Part shown: positions 46,007 through 55,231 of the stretch, one piece after another
How positions within the stretch are numbered: the stretch's first letter is position 1
How the letters are laid out: every line of letters begins with the position of its first letter
From: an uncultured Caulobacterales bacterium
Lineage (GTDB): Bacteria; Pseudomonadota; Alphaproteobacteria; Caulobacterales; Maricaulaceae
Length of the DNA stretch: 64,000 nucleotides
Reading direction: 5' to 3'
Assembly (NCBI GenBank): GCA_947503715.1
Contig: CANNER010000004.1
Span: 310,001-374,000 of the forward strand
The notes under the pieces: model-generated
The model's database searches: none
Told to the model about the DNA's origin: nothing
Seen by the model: only the letters and a program-made list of their open reading frames with translations
Made by a program: the position numbers and the translations under genes

Positions 46007-47862
46007 AGCCAGCCCTGGTTTTCGCATTGCTTTTGGGCACGGCCACACCTGCACTCGCGCAAAGCAATATCTCCATCATGCCCGTCTGTCCGGGCGGGGC
46101 GGTTATCGAATTGGACGGTCAACCTGCCTGTGCAAAGGAAGACACGCTGGCGCTGCTAATCTCTGATTTTGAAGCCTCCGAACTTGAATTCGACATTTAC
46201 CGCCGCGGGCAGGAGGGCGACAGAGCCGCCCTTCGCCTGCTGCCGGATAATTCACCCGAAGCGGCGGCGGAGGCGGATGAACGTCGCACCCGCTTCCTCT
46301 CCCGCCATGCCGCGCTGTCGACCGTTCCGATGACGGATGCGGACCGGATGAATTATGATCTGCTCGGCTTTGTCCTCACGCAGCGTCAACGCCTCGCGCC
46401 ATTTGATGCAGCACGCATTCCATTTATGAATGATAGCGGGTTTTTCAACGAACTCTCTTTTGTCGTCCGTCAGACGGATTTCAAAACGGTTGAAGATTAT
46501 GAAGCCTATGCGTCCCGCCTGACCCGCCTGCCGCGTTTCTTCGGACAGGCGCAGGAAAATATGAGGCGCGGGATACGCGACGGATTTACGGCCAGCGATA
46601 TTATCTTGCCAGGCATCCAAGAGATGATCGACGACATGGCGGAAAGTACGCCAGAGAGCCACCCGCTCTACGCGCCGTTCAAATCCTTCCCCGAAGACAT
46701 GGCTGAAGCCGATCAGGCCCGCCTGCGCGGATTGGGCAGAGCAGCCCTCGAATCCGCAGCCATTCCCGCCTATCGCGATCTGGCGAAATTTATGCGTGAT
46801 GAATATGCGACCGCCGCACGTCAAACGGCAGGCCTCGGCGATAGCGAGACGGAACGCGAATACTACCGCGCCCTCACACGGTATTTCACGACATTGGATA
46901 TGTCCCCGGACGAGGTTCACGAACTGGGCCTGCGCGAAGTTGCGCGCATTCGGGCCGAGATGGACGGCATCATCGCGGAGACGGAATTTGACGGAACCTT
47001 TACGGAATTCCTGAATTTCCTGCGCACCGATCCCCAATTTTACGCAACGACGCGCAAAGAGCTGCTGATGCATGCGAGCTATTTGGCGAAGAAGCTGGAC
47101 GGGAAGATGCCGGAATATTTCGCGACCCTGCCGCGCCTGTCCTACGGCGTCATTCCCGTGCCGAAAGAGATCGAGAAGACCTATACCACCGGCCGTTATT
47201 TTGGCGGAAATCCGGATCGCGGACAGGCCGGCAATTATGTCGTGAACACCTATAACCTGCCGCAACGCCCGCTTTATAACCTCCCTGCCCTGACCGCGCA
47301 TGAGGGCGTGCCGGGACACCATATGCAAATCGCGATTGGGCAGGAACTCAAAGGCCTTCCGAAATTCCGCCAGAGCCTTTATCCCAATGCCTTTGGCGAG
47401 GGTTGGGGACTCTATGCCGAGAAACTCGCCGGAGAGATGGGCATATACGAGACACCTTATGAGCGGTTCGGGCAGTTATCTTATGAGATGTGGCGCGCTT
47501 GCCGCCTTGTTGTCGATACGGGTCTGCATTGGAAAGGCTGGACGCGGGAGGAGGCAGAACAGTGTTTCCTGGAGAACTCCGCCCTCGCTCCGCATAATAT
47601 CAAGACGGAAGTCGAGCGCTATATTTCATGGCCCGGACAGGCGCTGGCCTATAAAATCGGCGAGCTGAAAATTCTGGAATTACGCGACAAAGCCAAAACG
47701 GAATTAGGCTCGGATTTCGACATTCGCCGCTTCCACGATGCCGTCCTGGAAAATGGGGGCATTCCACTGGATATGTTGGAAGAGCGGATTAATCGCTTTG
47801 TTTTTTCCGAACGGCAACGAATTTCGGAAAGCGCCAACCCGGTCAATGCGCCGCCGCTTTAG
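46003..47862 (+). CDS. DUF885 family exported protein (putative metallopeptidase)
   Basis: 619 residues with a signal peptide ([20 protein letters not shown]). The C-terminal half contains the helical zinc-peptidase-like motif [21 protein letters not shown] and a downstream [16 protein letters not shown], as in the DUF885 family, which is thought to include carboxypeptidase-like enzymes. The last helices carry [15 protein letters not shown]. The substrate is not known; location should be periplasmic. Translation is coupled to phhB. Confidence 0.88.
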   Translation: MKPALVFALLLGTATPALAQSNISIMPVCPGGAVIELDGQPACAKEDTLALLISDFEASELEFDIYRRGQEGDRAALRLLPDNSPEAAAEADERRTRFLSRHAALSTVPMTDADRMNYDLLGFVLTQRQRLAPFDAARIPFMNDSGFFNELSFVVRQTDFKTVEDYEAYASRLTRLPRFFGQAQENMRRGIRDGFTASDIILPGIQEMIDDMAESTPESHPLYAPFKSFPEDMAEADQARLRGLGRAALESAAIPAYRDLAKFMRDEYATAARQTAGLGDSETEREYYRALTRYFTTLDMSPDEVHELGLREVARIRAEMDGIIAETEFDGTFTEFLNFLRTDPQFYATTRKELLMHASYLAKKLDGKMPEYFATLPRLSYGVIPVPKEIEKTYTTGRYFGGNPDRGQAGNYVVNTYNLPQRPLYNLPALTAHEGVPGHHMQIAIGQELKGLPKFRQSLYPNAFGEGWGLYAEKLAGEMGIYETPYERFGQLSYEMWRACRLVVDTGLHWKGWTREEAEQCFLENSALAPHNIKTEVERYISWPGQALAYKIGELKILELRDKAKTELGSDFDIRRFHDAVLENGGIPLDMLEERINRFVFSERQRISESANPVNAPPL

Positions 47863-47873
47863 CCCCAATTGAA

Positions 47874-47920
47874 AATGCCCACCGAAAGACGACCTCAAAA
47901 GGTCGGTTTCGGCAGGCATT
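47874..47920 (-). terminator. Terminator between convergent genes
   Basis: A three-segment stem is formed by AATGCC (47874-47879) with GGCATT (47915-47920), CCGAAA with TTTCGG (47907-47912), and CGACC with GGTCG (47901-47905). On the minus strand the stem is followed by TTTTCAATT, so it best serves the beta-barrel gene ending at 47945; on the + strand the tail is C-rich. Confidence 0.7.
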
Positions 47921-47944
47921 GTCAGCCCCCATTATCTGGGTAGG

Positions 47945-48787
47945 TTAGAAGCGGTAGCGTCCGCGTATTGTCACTGGAATTGTGACACGACCCTGATTGT
48001 TATTCAGTCCGCCCAGTGCCGTTCCCGGCGCCAGCAGGCTGTTATCCGACTTTAATCCGCCCTGAAAACGGACACCCGTTTCCAAACCAATTGTTGTGTA
48101 ACGCGCGACGGGCGTTTCCAGGCCGACGAGCGCGGCACCAGTTGGCACCCAGCTATCTTCGTAAAATCCGAAAGAGCCACCGTTAATATCGCGGTCGCCA
48201 TTGCGGGCATTATCGACGGAGATGTCACCGACGCGAGACACACCTGCGCGAGCCTCTACATAAGGACGCACACTGTCGAGGATGATACCATTTGTAGGTT
48301 GGAAATATTGACGCAATCCGATTTCAGCACCAAAGGCTTCATAGTCGCTGAGTGAGCCCGTAATGGCACGGCCATTGATGGAGCCGAAGTTCTGCACACC
48401 ATCGCTATCGGCTTGCTCATAATGACCCAGCAAGCTGACCTTTGTATTCGGCGCTAATGCATAAGACCCGCCAAGTTCGGCGCGGACGCCCGTATCATAA
48501 GCATCACCAAAAGAGATTGAGTCAAATTCCGTACCTTCCAAATTATTTGAGCGGCTGGCTGTTACGATATTGTTCCCGGCCGCAAATGACGGACCAATGC
48601 CGCCTTCGAGGTTCCAACGGGCCAAACAATTGCCGGAATGGCAGCGTTTATCCGGTGTGTGCGCCGCAGGCTGGCCGTAATAACCGGTTTGCGGATTATA
48701 ATTTGTGTGGTCTTTTTTTCCGCCGAGGCCGAGGAAAGAACATCCCGACAATGCGATGGCGGCGGCGCCGAGCATGAGAATACGCAT
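47945..48787 (-). CDS. Outer-membrane beta-barrel lipoprotein, paralogue 1
   Basis: 280 residues. Signal MRILMLGAAAIALSGCSFLG contains a lipobox (LSGC). A short low-complexity spacer (YNPQTGYYGQPAAH) has a Cys pair (CHSGNC), then a barrel of alternating strands follows and ends in RGRYRF with the terminal Phe typical of outer-membrane barrels. It shares 'GAEIGLRQYFQPT' and 'SWVPTGAALVGLETPVARY..IGLETGVRF' with the two genes upstream, which establishes a tandem family. Function is unknown; small barrels of this type are often structural or protective. Confidence 0.8.
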   Translation of the reverse strand: MRILMLGAAAIALSGCSFLGLGGKKDHTNYNPQTGYYGQPAAHTPDKRCHSGNCLARWNLEGGIGPSFAAGNNIVTASRSNNLEGTEFDSISFGDAYDTGVRAELGGSYALAPNTKVSLLGHYEQADSDGVQNFGSINGRAITGSLSDYEAFGAEIGLRQYFQPTNGIILDSVRPYVEARAGVSRVGDISVDNARNGDRDINGGSFGFYEDSWVPTGAALVGLETPVARYTTIGLETGVRFQGGLKSDNSLLAPGTALGGLNNNQGRVTIPVTIRGRYRF

Positions 48788-48902
48788 AGTATCATCCTGT
48801 ATGTTCCGGATTGGCACAATCGCCTATTTGTTCCGGTATCTTGCAGGATGAGGGTGCAAAGCAGAGGCCAGTTTTTGAAAACACTCCCCTAAAACGAGAA
48901 AA

Positions 48903-48921
48903 CCCGACCGCGAAGGCCGGG
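48903..48921 (-). terminator. Terminator of barrel gene 2
   Basis: On the minus strand, CCCGGCC and GGTCGGG close a five-base loop and are followed by TTTTCTCGTTTT. It lies 27 nt past the stop of the gene at 48948. Confidence 0.75.
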
Positions 48922-48947
48922 CTTTGAAACTTTATCTTTGGATTTGC

Positions 48948-50318
48948 TTAGAAAGCAACCCGTCCGCGGAGGCTGACCGGAATGGAAATCCGGTCTTCTG
49001 CTGCCGGGTCATTCGCTTTCAGGTTATCGCGCCAACGAATGCCGGTTTCGACACCAATCGCGGCACGCGGACCTACAGCCATTTCCGCACCGATGACACC
49101 TGCCGCCGTTGGACGCCATCCACTATCGATGAATTGCTGCTCATTAAAGAGGTCACCATTATCATCATATGTCTGGGTCAGTGTGACCGCGTCATTATAG
49201 GCAAAACCTGCAGACGCACCGACATAAGGACGAAGCGCATAGCTGTTGCCAACATATTGACGAACACCGGCTTCGAGCGTGTATTGCTCAAGATCGCTGA
49301 ACTCACCGCTGAGTGTGCGCTCTGTTGCGCCGACATCCGGTGTGAACGTACCCGCCGCATCATATGTACCTGATGTAAAGGATCCTGTTGAAACAGACTG
49401 TCCTTCTTTTTTTGAATATCCTGCAGTCGCCAAGAGCGTTGTGTTGCGGGAAATATCATAGCTTGTCCCGCCGCCGATTGTGAACCCGTCTCCAAATGCG
49501 TCAGAATAGCTGATGGCATCAATTGCACCGGCTTCGCCGCCACCTCCGTCAGCCGGCCCAGCCTCTTTTCCACCGAAAAGGTCACCGTCAATATCAAATT
49601 CTGAGCCGCCAAAGACTTCAAAGCCAAAGGGCATAGCACCTGACCCACCGCGCAGTTGCGTGCCACAAGGGACCGAGCCCGGACCACAAGGCGCCGCGCC
49701 GTAACCGGCTTGGCCACCATAAGCTGCAACACCGTAAGGCTGCGGCACGTAAATCGGTGCGCCCTGAATATTTTGAACATATTGACCGTTGATATATTGG
49801 CCATTGGAAAGCTGTGTTCCGACAACATTTTGTCCGTAGGCCGCGGCACCGTAAGGGGCAGCCGCACCAAGTGTTGTCACACCTGCGCCGTAACCTGAGT
49901 TAATCGCGCCCGGGCCAAACCCGCCGCCAATTCCCTGTGCGGAAAGACCCGCACTGACATTTTGACCGTAACCTGCGCCTGCCGGACCATATCCTGCGAC
50001 GCCTGCAAAAGGATCAGCGCCATACCCGGCCTGTTGACCGTAACCCGCCTGACCAAATCCAGCTTGGCCGTATCCTGCATGACCATGACCGGCATGTCCG
50101 CCGTAACCCGCTTGCCCGGTGGCGCATCCCGCGCCGTAACCCTGTGCCTGATAGGCTTGACCGTAACCTTGTTGACCATAGGCCTGTGTCGGTCCACATC
50201 CGGCACCGTAGGCGCCATTTGCCGCGCCGTAGCCCGCATGGTGTTTCTGTCCGCCCATTCCAAGCCAGGAACAACCCGACAATAATACCGCTGATAATGC
50301 GCAAGCTGCAAGCCTCAT
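48948..50318 (-). CDS. Outer-membrane beta-barrel lipoprotein with GYGQ-rich spacer, paralogue 2
   Basis: 456 residues from the ATG at 50318, preceded by AAGGAGG. The signal ends in LLSGCSWLG (lipobox). Residues about 25-225 are an extreme Gly/Tyr/Gln/Ala-rich low-complexity region (GYGQAGFGQAGYGQQAGYG and similar) with scattered Cys (CGPGSVPCG). The barrel (about 235-456) carries LEQYTLEAGVRQYVGNS, DSGWRPTAAGVIGAEMAVG and the end RGRVAF. The spacer resembles aggregation-prone or prion-like segments and could form a surface or periplasmic polymer; that is inference. It is the largest spacer of the three paralogues. Confidence 0.82.
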   Translation of the reverse strand: MRLAACALSAVLLSGCSWLGMGGQKHHAGYGAANGAYGAGCGPTQAYGQQGYGQAYQAQGYGAGCATGQAGYGGHAGHGHAGYGQAGFGQAGYGQQAGYGADPFAGVAGYGPAGAGYGQNVSAGLSAQGIGGGFGPGAINSGYGAGVTTLGAAAPYGAAAYGQNVVGTQLSNGQYINGQYVQNIQGAPIYVPQPYGVAAYGGQAGYGAAPCGPGSVPCGTQLRGGSGAMPFGFEVFGGSEFDIDGDLFGGKEAGPADGGGGEAGAIDAISYSDAFGDGFTIGGGTSYDISRNTTLLATAGYSKKEGQSVSTGSFTSGTYDAAGTFTPDVGATERTLSGEFSDLEQYTLEAGVRQYVGNSYALRPYVGASAGFAYNDAVTLTQTYDDNGDLFNEQQFIDSGWRPTAAGVIGAEMAVGPRAAIGVETGIRWRDNLKANDPAAEDRISIPVSLRGRVAF

Positions 50319-50416
50319 GTCGGCCTCCTTCATTTTGAACCTTCGTCCTCTTGTCTCAACTTAAAACAGAGGATGCTTAAAAAACCGTTCCCAAACCGGA
50401 AACAAAACCTTAACAA

Positions 50417-50436
50417 AACCAAGTCTTTGCTTGGTT
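50417..50436 (-). terminator. Terminator of barrel gene 3
   Basis: On the minus strand AACCAAG and CTTGGTT form a stem with a six-base loop, followed by TTGTTAAGGTTTTG. It is 14 nt past the stop of the gene at 50451 and separates it from barrel gene 2. Confidence 0.7.
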
Positions 50437-50450
50437 AATGAACCCAAACC

Positions 50451-51839
50451 CTAAAAATTGACCGATCCGCGCAATGTGAACGGGATGGAGATATTCGCAT
50501 CGCCCTTTTCGCCGGAGATTGTTTCCCCCGCCGCATTGGTGAAATCTGCATATTCTCGCGCGCCCTGAACCCGGACACCTGTTTCCGCCGCGAGCGCGAA
50601 GCCCGGAGTCAATTGCCATTCGGCCCCAACATTTAACTGACCCTGTGGAATCCATTGTGAGTCATAAAGGCGGGTCGAATTTGCCGGTGTCGGAACGGTG
50701 TAGAAATGTTCAGCGTCACCCGTTTCTTCAAATGTGCGCTGATAAAAAGCTTGCGATTGTCCGACCGTAACATCAACCGCGCTGACATGAGACGCCCCGA
50801 CGGCACCGCCGATAAAGGGCGTGACCGTGCGGAAGCCTTCAGACTGTACGAATGGCTTCAGGTAATGGCGGGCACCGATTTCGACATCATATTGTCTGAG
50901 GTCGGAGAAATCATAAGTGAACCGCGCAATTTCATTATTAGGAATAAAAGTTACATTTCGGATCGGACCGCCACTTGGCACAAATGCACCCGGCACAGGG
51001 TCACCCTCAGCATTGAGGACCGGCGAGTAATTCTGTATAATGTCTTCTTGATACAGCGTTGCAGTCACAGTCGCACCATCGCCAGAATTACCTTCTGCGT
51101 GAGTATATCCACCATTCACGAAAACAGTTGTGTTCTTACCGGCGACATATTCCAATCCGGCTTTCAGGCTGGCCGGTGTTGACCAAACATCATCAAAAGA
51201 AACTGTCGGGCGTGTGCTGGATTCAAATGTATTTGGCGCAAAGATATTTGCGGCATCCAGTTCATTTGCAGTAAAACGGGTCGTGACGATCTGGCCGTCG
51301 GCCTGAGAACCCGTAACACGGCCTTCATTATAAACTTGAGGATTATATCCGTTACGCGGGTCGAGATCGTCCCTGACGTCATAATCAAGCAGGTTGCCGG
51401 AGACACTTTTCTCGACACCGAGAGACAGTGAACCGCGCAGTTTTGGCTTTTTCAGCTTGGGCCCTGTCTGATAATGTTGCGTCTGGCCGTGCGCTTGCCC
51501 GACTGCCGTGCCATATGATCCATCCGCATATTGCGGTTGGCCATATTGCGGTTGTTGCGGAAAACCATTGGTGGAGCGGTATTGACCCGCCCCGTACTGA
51601 CCTTGCGGCGCAGTCGCGAGGGTGACTTGCTCCGGACGGCAACCTTGCGGGATTTGTTGGCGCGGGGAAAAGACCTGACAGCGATTGGCCACGTTATGTG
51701 AGCCATATTGACCGTGATGCGCCGCTTTCTGCTTGGCATAAGGATTTTCATATTTTCCCGGCTTACCCGTGATAAAAGAACACCCTGACAGTAAAACCGC
51801 AGACAAAGCAGCAGAAGCAGCAACAGAATACAGACGCAT
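50451..51839 (-). CDS. Outer-membrane beta-barrel lipoprotein, paralogue 3
   Basis: 462 residues. Signal MRLYSVAASAALSAVLLSGC ends in a lipobox. A Gln/Tyr/Gly-rich spacer (about residues 35-115, QYGQPQYADGSYG, with a Cys pair at CQVFSPRQQIPQGC) leads to a barrel beginning KKPKLRGSLSLGVEKS and ending RGSVNF. It shares LRQYDVEIGARHYLKPF and SQWIPQGQLNVGAEWQLT...ETGVRVQG with its neighbours. Each of the first two genes on this strand has its own terminator, so the paralogues are probably transcribed separately. Confidence 0.8.
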   Translation of the reverse strand: MRLYSVAASAALSAVLLSGCSFITGKPGKYENPYAKQKAAHHGQYGSHNVANRCQVFSPRQQIPQGCRPEQVTLATAPQGQYGAGQYRSTNGFPQQPQYGQPQYADGSYGTAVGQAHGQTQHYQTGPKLKKPKLRGSLSLGVEKSVSGNLLDYDVRDDLDPRNGYNPQVYNEGRVTGSQADGQIVTTRFTANELDAANIFAPNTFESSTRPTVSFDDVWSTPASLKAGLEYVAGKNTTVFVNGGYTHAEGNSGDGATVTATLYQEDIIQNYSPVLNAEGDPVPGAFVPSGGPIRNVTFIPNNEIARFTYDFSDLRQYDVEIGARHYLKPFVQSEGFRTVTPFIGGAVGASHVSAVDVTVGQSQAFYQRTFEETGDAEHFYTVPTPANSTRLYDSQWIPQGQLNVGAEWQLTPGFALAAETGVRVQGAREYADFTNAAGETISGEKGDANISIPFTLRGSVNF

Positions 51840-51962
51840 ATCGTCCCCCGAAAGCAAACCCAGATTTGGGCACGGGACGCACTCGCCCCGTCATGGTTAA
51901 TAGGGGTGTGAATGATTTTGCTTAACAACCCGTTTAGGCGGGAGATTTTCGTGAGATTTTCC

Positions 51963-52307
51963 CTAGAGGAGTGTTTTCACCGCCTCTGGCGGGCGTCCAA
52001 TGATGGCCCGCTCACCATCACTGACAATGGGACGTTCGATCAATTTCGGATGTTTGGACATGGCTTTGAGCAGGGCGTCAGACGCATTGACGGCCTTTAA
52101 GCCCAGCTCTTTATATATCGCTTCGCCCCTCCGCATCAGCGCGCGAGGATCGTCGAGACCTAATTGGTTCAGCATTCCCGTGATCTCTGCTGCCGTTGGC
52201 ACATCGTCTAGATATTTACGAATTTCGACAGGTTTGCCAGCCGCTTCTATGAGGGCCAGCGTTTGTCGGGATTTCGAACAGCGGGGATTATGCCAGATCG
52301 TCAACAT
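51963..52307 (-). CDS. ArsC/YfgD-family reductase-like protein
   Basis: 114 residues, thioredoxin-fold ArsC family. It has the N-terminal catalytic Cys in IWHNPRCSKSRQTLALI and the C-terminal PKLIERPIVSDGERAIIGRPPE with the family's conserved Arg. It could reduce arsenate with glutathione and glutaredoxin, but many YfgD-like members have no shown arsenic role, and no ars genes are nearby. It is divergent from pdxY with a 48-bp gap. Confidence 0.85.
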   Translation of the reverse strand: MLTIWHNPRCSKSRQTLALIEAAGKPVEIRKYLDDVPTAAEITGMLNQLGLDDPRALMRRGEAIYKELGLKAVNASDALLKAMSKHPKLIERPIVSDGERAIIGRPPEAVKTLL

Positions 52308-52355
52308 GGGAGATCCTCTCTTTTGCGGGTTGCCAGAGTGCGCGTGTAACGCCAA

Positions 52356-53192
52356 ATGGGTCCCGTGACCACAGCCAGCCCAAAAGTCCTGCTCATCAGT
52401 TCCACCGTCGCCAGTTCGCGCGTCGGCGCAACAGCGGCCGGCTTTTGCTTGCAGCGATTGGGCGTGGAGACGGTTGTGCTGCCCACGACGCTAATGGGGC
52501 GGCATCCTGGATGGGGTGCGCCCGGTGGTGGGGCAGTGGAGACTGAACGCCTGCGCAAGATGTGGCATGCCATCCGCAAACAGGACCTGCATTTTGACGG
52601 TGTCCTAACGGGATATATGGGCGAAGTCGGACATATTGACCTGGCGGCAGATATTATTCGCGACATCCGTGCGAAAAATCCGGCGGTCAAAATCTGGGTC
52701 GATCCTGTTATGGGCGATCACGGAAACCTCTATATTCCCGAACACCGTGCGGCGGCCATTCGGGACGCCCTCGTCCCCCTCGCGGATTGTATTACGCCAA
52801 ACCTCTGGGAGCTGTCTTGGCTGTCCGGTCAGGTATTAGACACGCCACAGAATATTCGAAAAGCGGCATCGGCTTATGGCTCTGTCCTCATCACCTCTGT
52901 GCCGGATGGAGAGGACATTGGCGCAGCTTGGGAGTCACCAGAGGATGCGCTCATCTGCTCGCACGAGAAATTCGACTCTGTGCCGCATGGTGGCGGGGAC
53001 AGTCTCGGCGCGATCTTACTGGCCCATCATTTGCGCGGGTTGGACGCACGGACGGCTCTCAGTGCAGCTGTCGGTTCAATCTTCGATATTATGCGCGCCG
53101 CCAATGAAGCGGATGCGGGCGAGCTGCCACTCGTGCGCTGCCAAGGGGCGCTCATCGCGCCGCAAGGCCTAGACGTGAAGGACTACATATAA
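52356..53192 (+). CDS. pdxY: Pyridoxal kinase
   Basis: 278 residues, ribokinase-like PfkB/PdxK fold. Typical blocks are VDPVMGDHGNLY, ADCITPNLWELSWLSG and the anion-hole motif HGGGDSLGAILLAH. It phosphorylates pyridoxal in the B6 salvage route. It is the first gene of a tightly packed set; its stop shares a base with the following ATG (TAATG). Confidence 0.9.
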   Translation: MGPVTTASPKVLLISSTVASSRVGATAAGFCLQRLGVETVVLPTTLMGRHPGWGAPGGGAVETERLRKMWHAIRKQDLHFDGVLTGYMGEVGHIDLAADIIRDIRAKNPAVKIWVDPVMGDHGNLYIPEHRAAAIRDALVPLADCITPNLWELSWLSGQVLDTPQNIRKAASAYGSVLITSVPDGEDIGAAWESPEDALICSHEKFDSVPHGGGDSLGAILLAHHLRGLDARTALSAAVGSIFDIMRAANEADAGELPLVRCQGALIAPQGLDVKDYI

Positions 53193-54328
53193 TGACCGAT
53201 TATCCCCTGAGCGGCCAATTACCAGATCAATTCAGCTCCTTGCGGACGACGATTGATACGAACTTCACAGAACATGAGGAGTTGGGTTTTCAATTCTGCG
53301 TCATGCAACATGGCCGCACGCTTATTGATATTCAGGCGGGTTGGACCGACCGCCAAAAATCCGCACCCGTCGATGAAGACACGCTCTTCGCCGTCTTCTC
53401 CTCCGGCAAAGCCGTCGCCGCGCTCGTCATCGCGTGGCTCGTAGAAGAAGATAAAATCGGCTATGACCAATTGGTCGAGACGATCTGGCCGGAATTCGCG
53501 CAAGCCGGAAAAACCGGCCTGACCATTGGTCAACTCATGTCGCATCAATCCGGTCTATCCGGCATCATCAATCCCGATTGGACGCCTCAGGATTGGTTCG
53601 ATTGGGAGAAGACCATTCAACAATTGGAAACCCAAACGCCCCTGTTTGAACCCGGTTCTGCCTCCGGCTATCATCCTGTGACTTACGGTTTCCTCGCAGG
53701 AGAAATCGCACGCCGCGCCGACGATGAAGGCCGCACCTTGGGCCGAATCCTGCGCGAAGAGCTTTGCGACATAGCGGATGCGGATGTCTGGATTGGCTTG
53801 CCCGAAGCCGAGCATGCGCGCTGCGCTCAGATGCAAAAGCCGAAAACCATGGCCGATCTCGGTGAGATGAATGAGGCCTCCAAAGCAGCCTTCATGCAAA
53901 AATGGTCTTCCCCCGGCGGCAAAGGCACACAGGCTTGGCGTGAAGCGGAACTGGCGGGATCGAACTGTCACGCCACAGCGCGTGGTTTGGCGACGCTGAT
54001 GCAGATCGGCGCGGATGGACGGTTGGCGGGCGCACCTTTCCTCAGCGAAGATACACTCGCCGCGTTCTCTAAATCCCGCGTCTCCGGTCAAAACCTCGTC
54101 CTGCCATTTGAAATCGACTTCGCGGCGGGAGTCATGCGCAATTCACCTAACTTCTTTTATGGTCCGACGGCGTCCACACTCGGCCATAGCGGTTGGGGCG
54201 GGTCGTGCCTTTTTGCCGATCCGGTCACGGGTCTGCACGGGGCTTATACAATGAACCGACAGCGCAACACGTTGCTGGGTGATATCCGCCCGCGCGCCCT
54301 GATCGACGCTGTTTACGAAAGCCTTTAG
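53192..54328 (+). CDS. Beta-lactamase-fold serine hydrolase (EstB-like)
   Basis: 378 residues without a clear signal peptide, so probably cytosolic. The nucleophile motif is FSSGKAVAALVI (SxxK), then LMSHQSGLSGI, YHPVTYGFLAGEI (with the Tyr base) and the late HSGWGGSCLF (HxG). This subgroup includes esterases and D-amino-acid hydrolases. It differs from the exported serine hydrolase at 33376. It sits between pdxY and two thioesterase-type genes, one base from the next start. Confidence 0.87.
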   Translation: MTDYPLSGQLPDQFSSLRTTIDTNFTEHEELGFQFCVMQHGRTLIDIQAGWTDRQKSAPVDEDTLFAVFSSGKAVAALVIAWLVEEDKIGYDQLVETIWPEFAQAGKTGLTIGQLMSHQSGLSGIINPDWTPQDWFDWEKTIQQLETQTPLFEPGSASGYHPVTYGFLAGEIARRADDEGRTLGRILREELCDIADADVWIGLPEAEHARCAQMQKPKTMADLGEMNEASKAAFMQKWSSPGGKGTQAWREAELAGSNCHATARGLATLMQIGADGRLAGAPFLSEDTLAAFSKSRVSGQNLVLPFEIDFAAGVMRNSPNFFYGPTASTLGHSGWGGSCLFADPVTGLHGAYTMNRQRNTLLGDIRPRALIDAVYESL

Positions 54329-54329
54329 A

Positions 54330-54803
54330 ATGAGCGCACTTGTAGAACGACTTTGGGAACTCGGTCCCACAATGGTGGAGGGCACGCCCCACGCGCAAAA
54401 AATCGGGATGAAATTCGTTGCCGTGGATAAGGGTCGGGCGACACTGTCCCTACCTTATAACACGGCCCTCATCGGGGACCCCGCAACGCGCGTTGTGGCA
54501 GGCGGTGCGGTGACAACCTTGCTGGACCAAGCCAGCGGCCTTGCCGCGATTGCAGGGTTCGACGCGCTCGGCCCCGTCGCGACACTCTCCCTGCGCATTG
54601 ATTATCAGCGCCCCGCCAAACCGGGCGAAACCATAATTGCCGAAGCCATCTGCTATAAGGTCACGCGTAATGTCGCCTTTGTTCGCGCCGTCGCCCATGA
54701 CGGCGATGAGGAAGATCCCGTCGCCACGGCGCAATCCTGTTTCATGGTCACGGGAAAACAATATACCGTCGAAGAAACTTACAAGGCGGGAGACAAGACA
54801 TGA
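54330..54803 (+). CDS. PaaI-like hotdog thioesterase 1
   Basis: 157 residues, single hotdog domain. VVAGGAVTTLLDQASGLAAIA is the helix with the acidic residue, and LSLRIDYQRPAKPGETIIAEA the strand pair. It should hydrolyse acyl-CoA. The canonical HGG before the helix is replaced by VAGGA, so activity could be altered. It overlaps the next hotdog gene by four bases (ATGA); the two may form a heteromer. Confidence 0.82.
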   Translation: MSALVERLWELGPTMVEGTPHAQKIGMKFVAVDKGRATLSLPYNTALIGDPATRVVAGGAVTTLLDQASGLAAIAGFDALGPVATLSLRIDYQRPAKPGETIIAEAICYKVTRNVAFVRAVAHDGDEEDPVATAQSCFMVTGKQYTVEETYKAGDKT

Positions 54804-55231
54804 CCCCGCGCGACGCCCAGAAGCTGGTAGAGTCCATTCCCTATGCGAAGAGCCTCGGTATTGAGGCCCGCCTCATGGGGGACGATTTTTTCCTCGTCCT
54901 GCCCTACACAGATAGTAATATCGGCAATCCCGCCCTGCCCGCGCTCCATGGCGGTGTCGTCGGTGGGTTCATGGAAGTTTGCGCGATGGCGGAATTAAAA
55001 CGCCGGAGCCTTGAGCTGGGCGACCCTCATGCGAAATTCGCCAAGACCATCGGAATCAATGTCGATTACCTGCGCCGCGGGAAACCCGTCGAGACTTATG
55101 CCCGCGCCGATATTTTCAAAGAAGGCAGCCGCGTCGCCAATGTCCGCGTGCGCGCCTGGCAGGAGCGCGAAGACAAACCCATCGCGGCCCTGAGCGGGCA
55201 TTTCCTCCTACCCCGTGCGGATGATAAATGA
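54800..55231 (+). CDS. PaaI-like hotdog thioesterase 2
   Basis: 143 residues. LPALHGGVVGGFMEVCAMAEL supplies the HGG motif and the helix, although Asp or Glu placement differs (MEVC). The strands IGINVDYLRRGKPVETYARA and NVRVRAWQ follow the hotdog pattern. It pairs with the preceding gene through an ATGA overlap, and with the HD-domain gene in the same way. The substrate is unknown. Confidence 0.82.
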   Translation: MTPRDAQKLVESIPYAKSLGIEARLMGDDFFLVLPYTDSNIGNPALPALHGGVVGGFMEVCAMAELKRRSLELGDPHAKFAKTIGINVDYLRRGKPVETYARADIFKEGSRVANVRVRAWQEREDKPIAALSGHFLLPRADDK

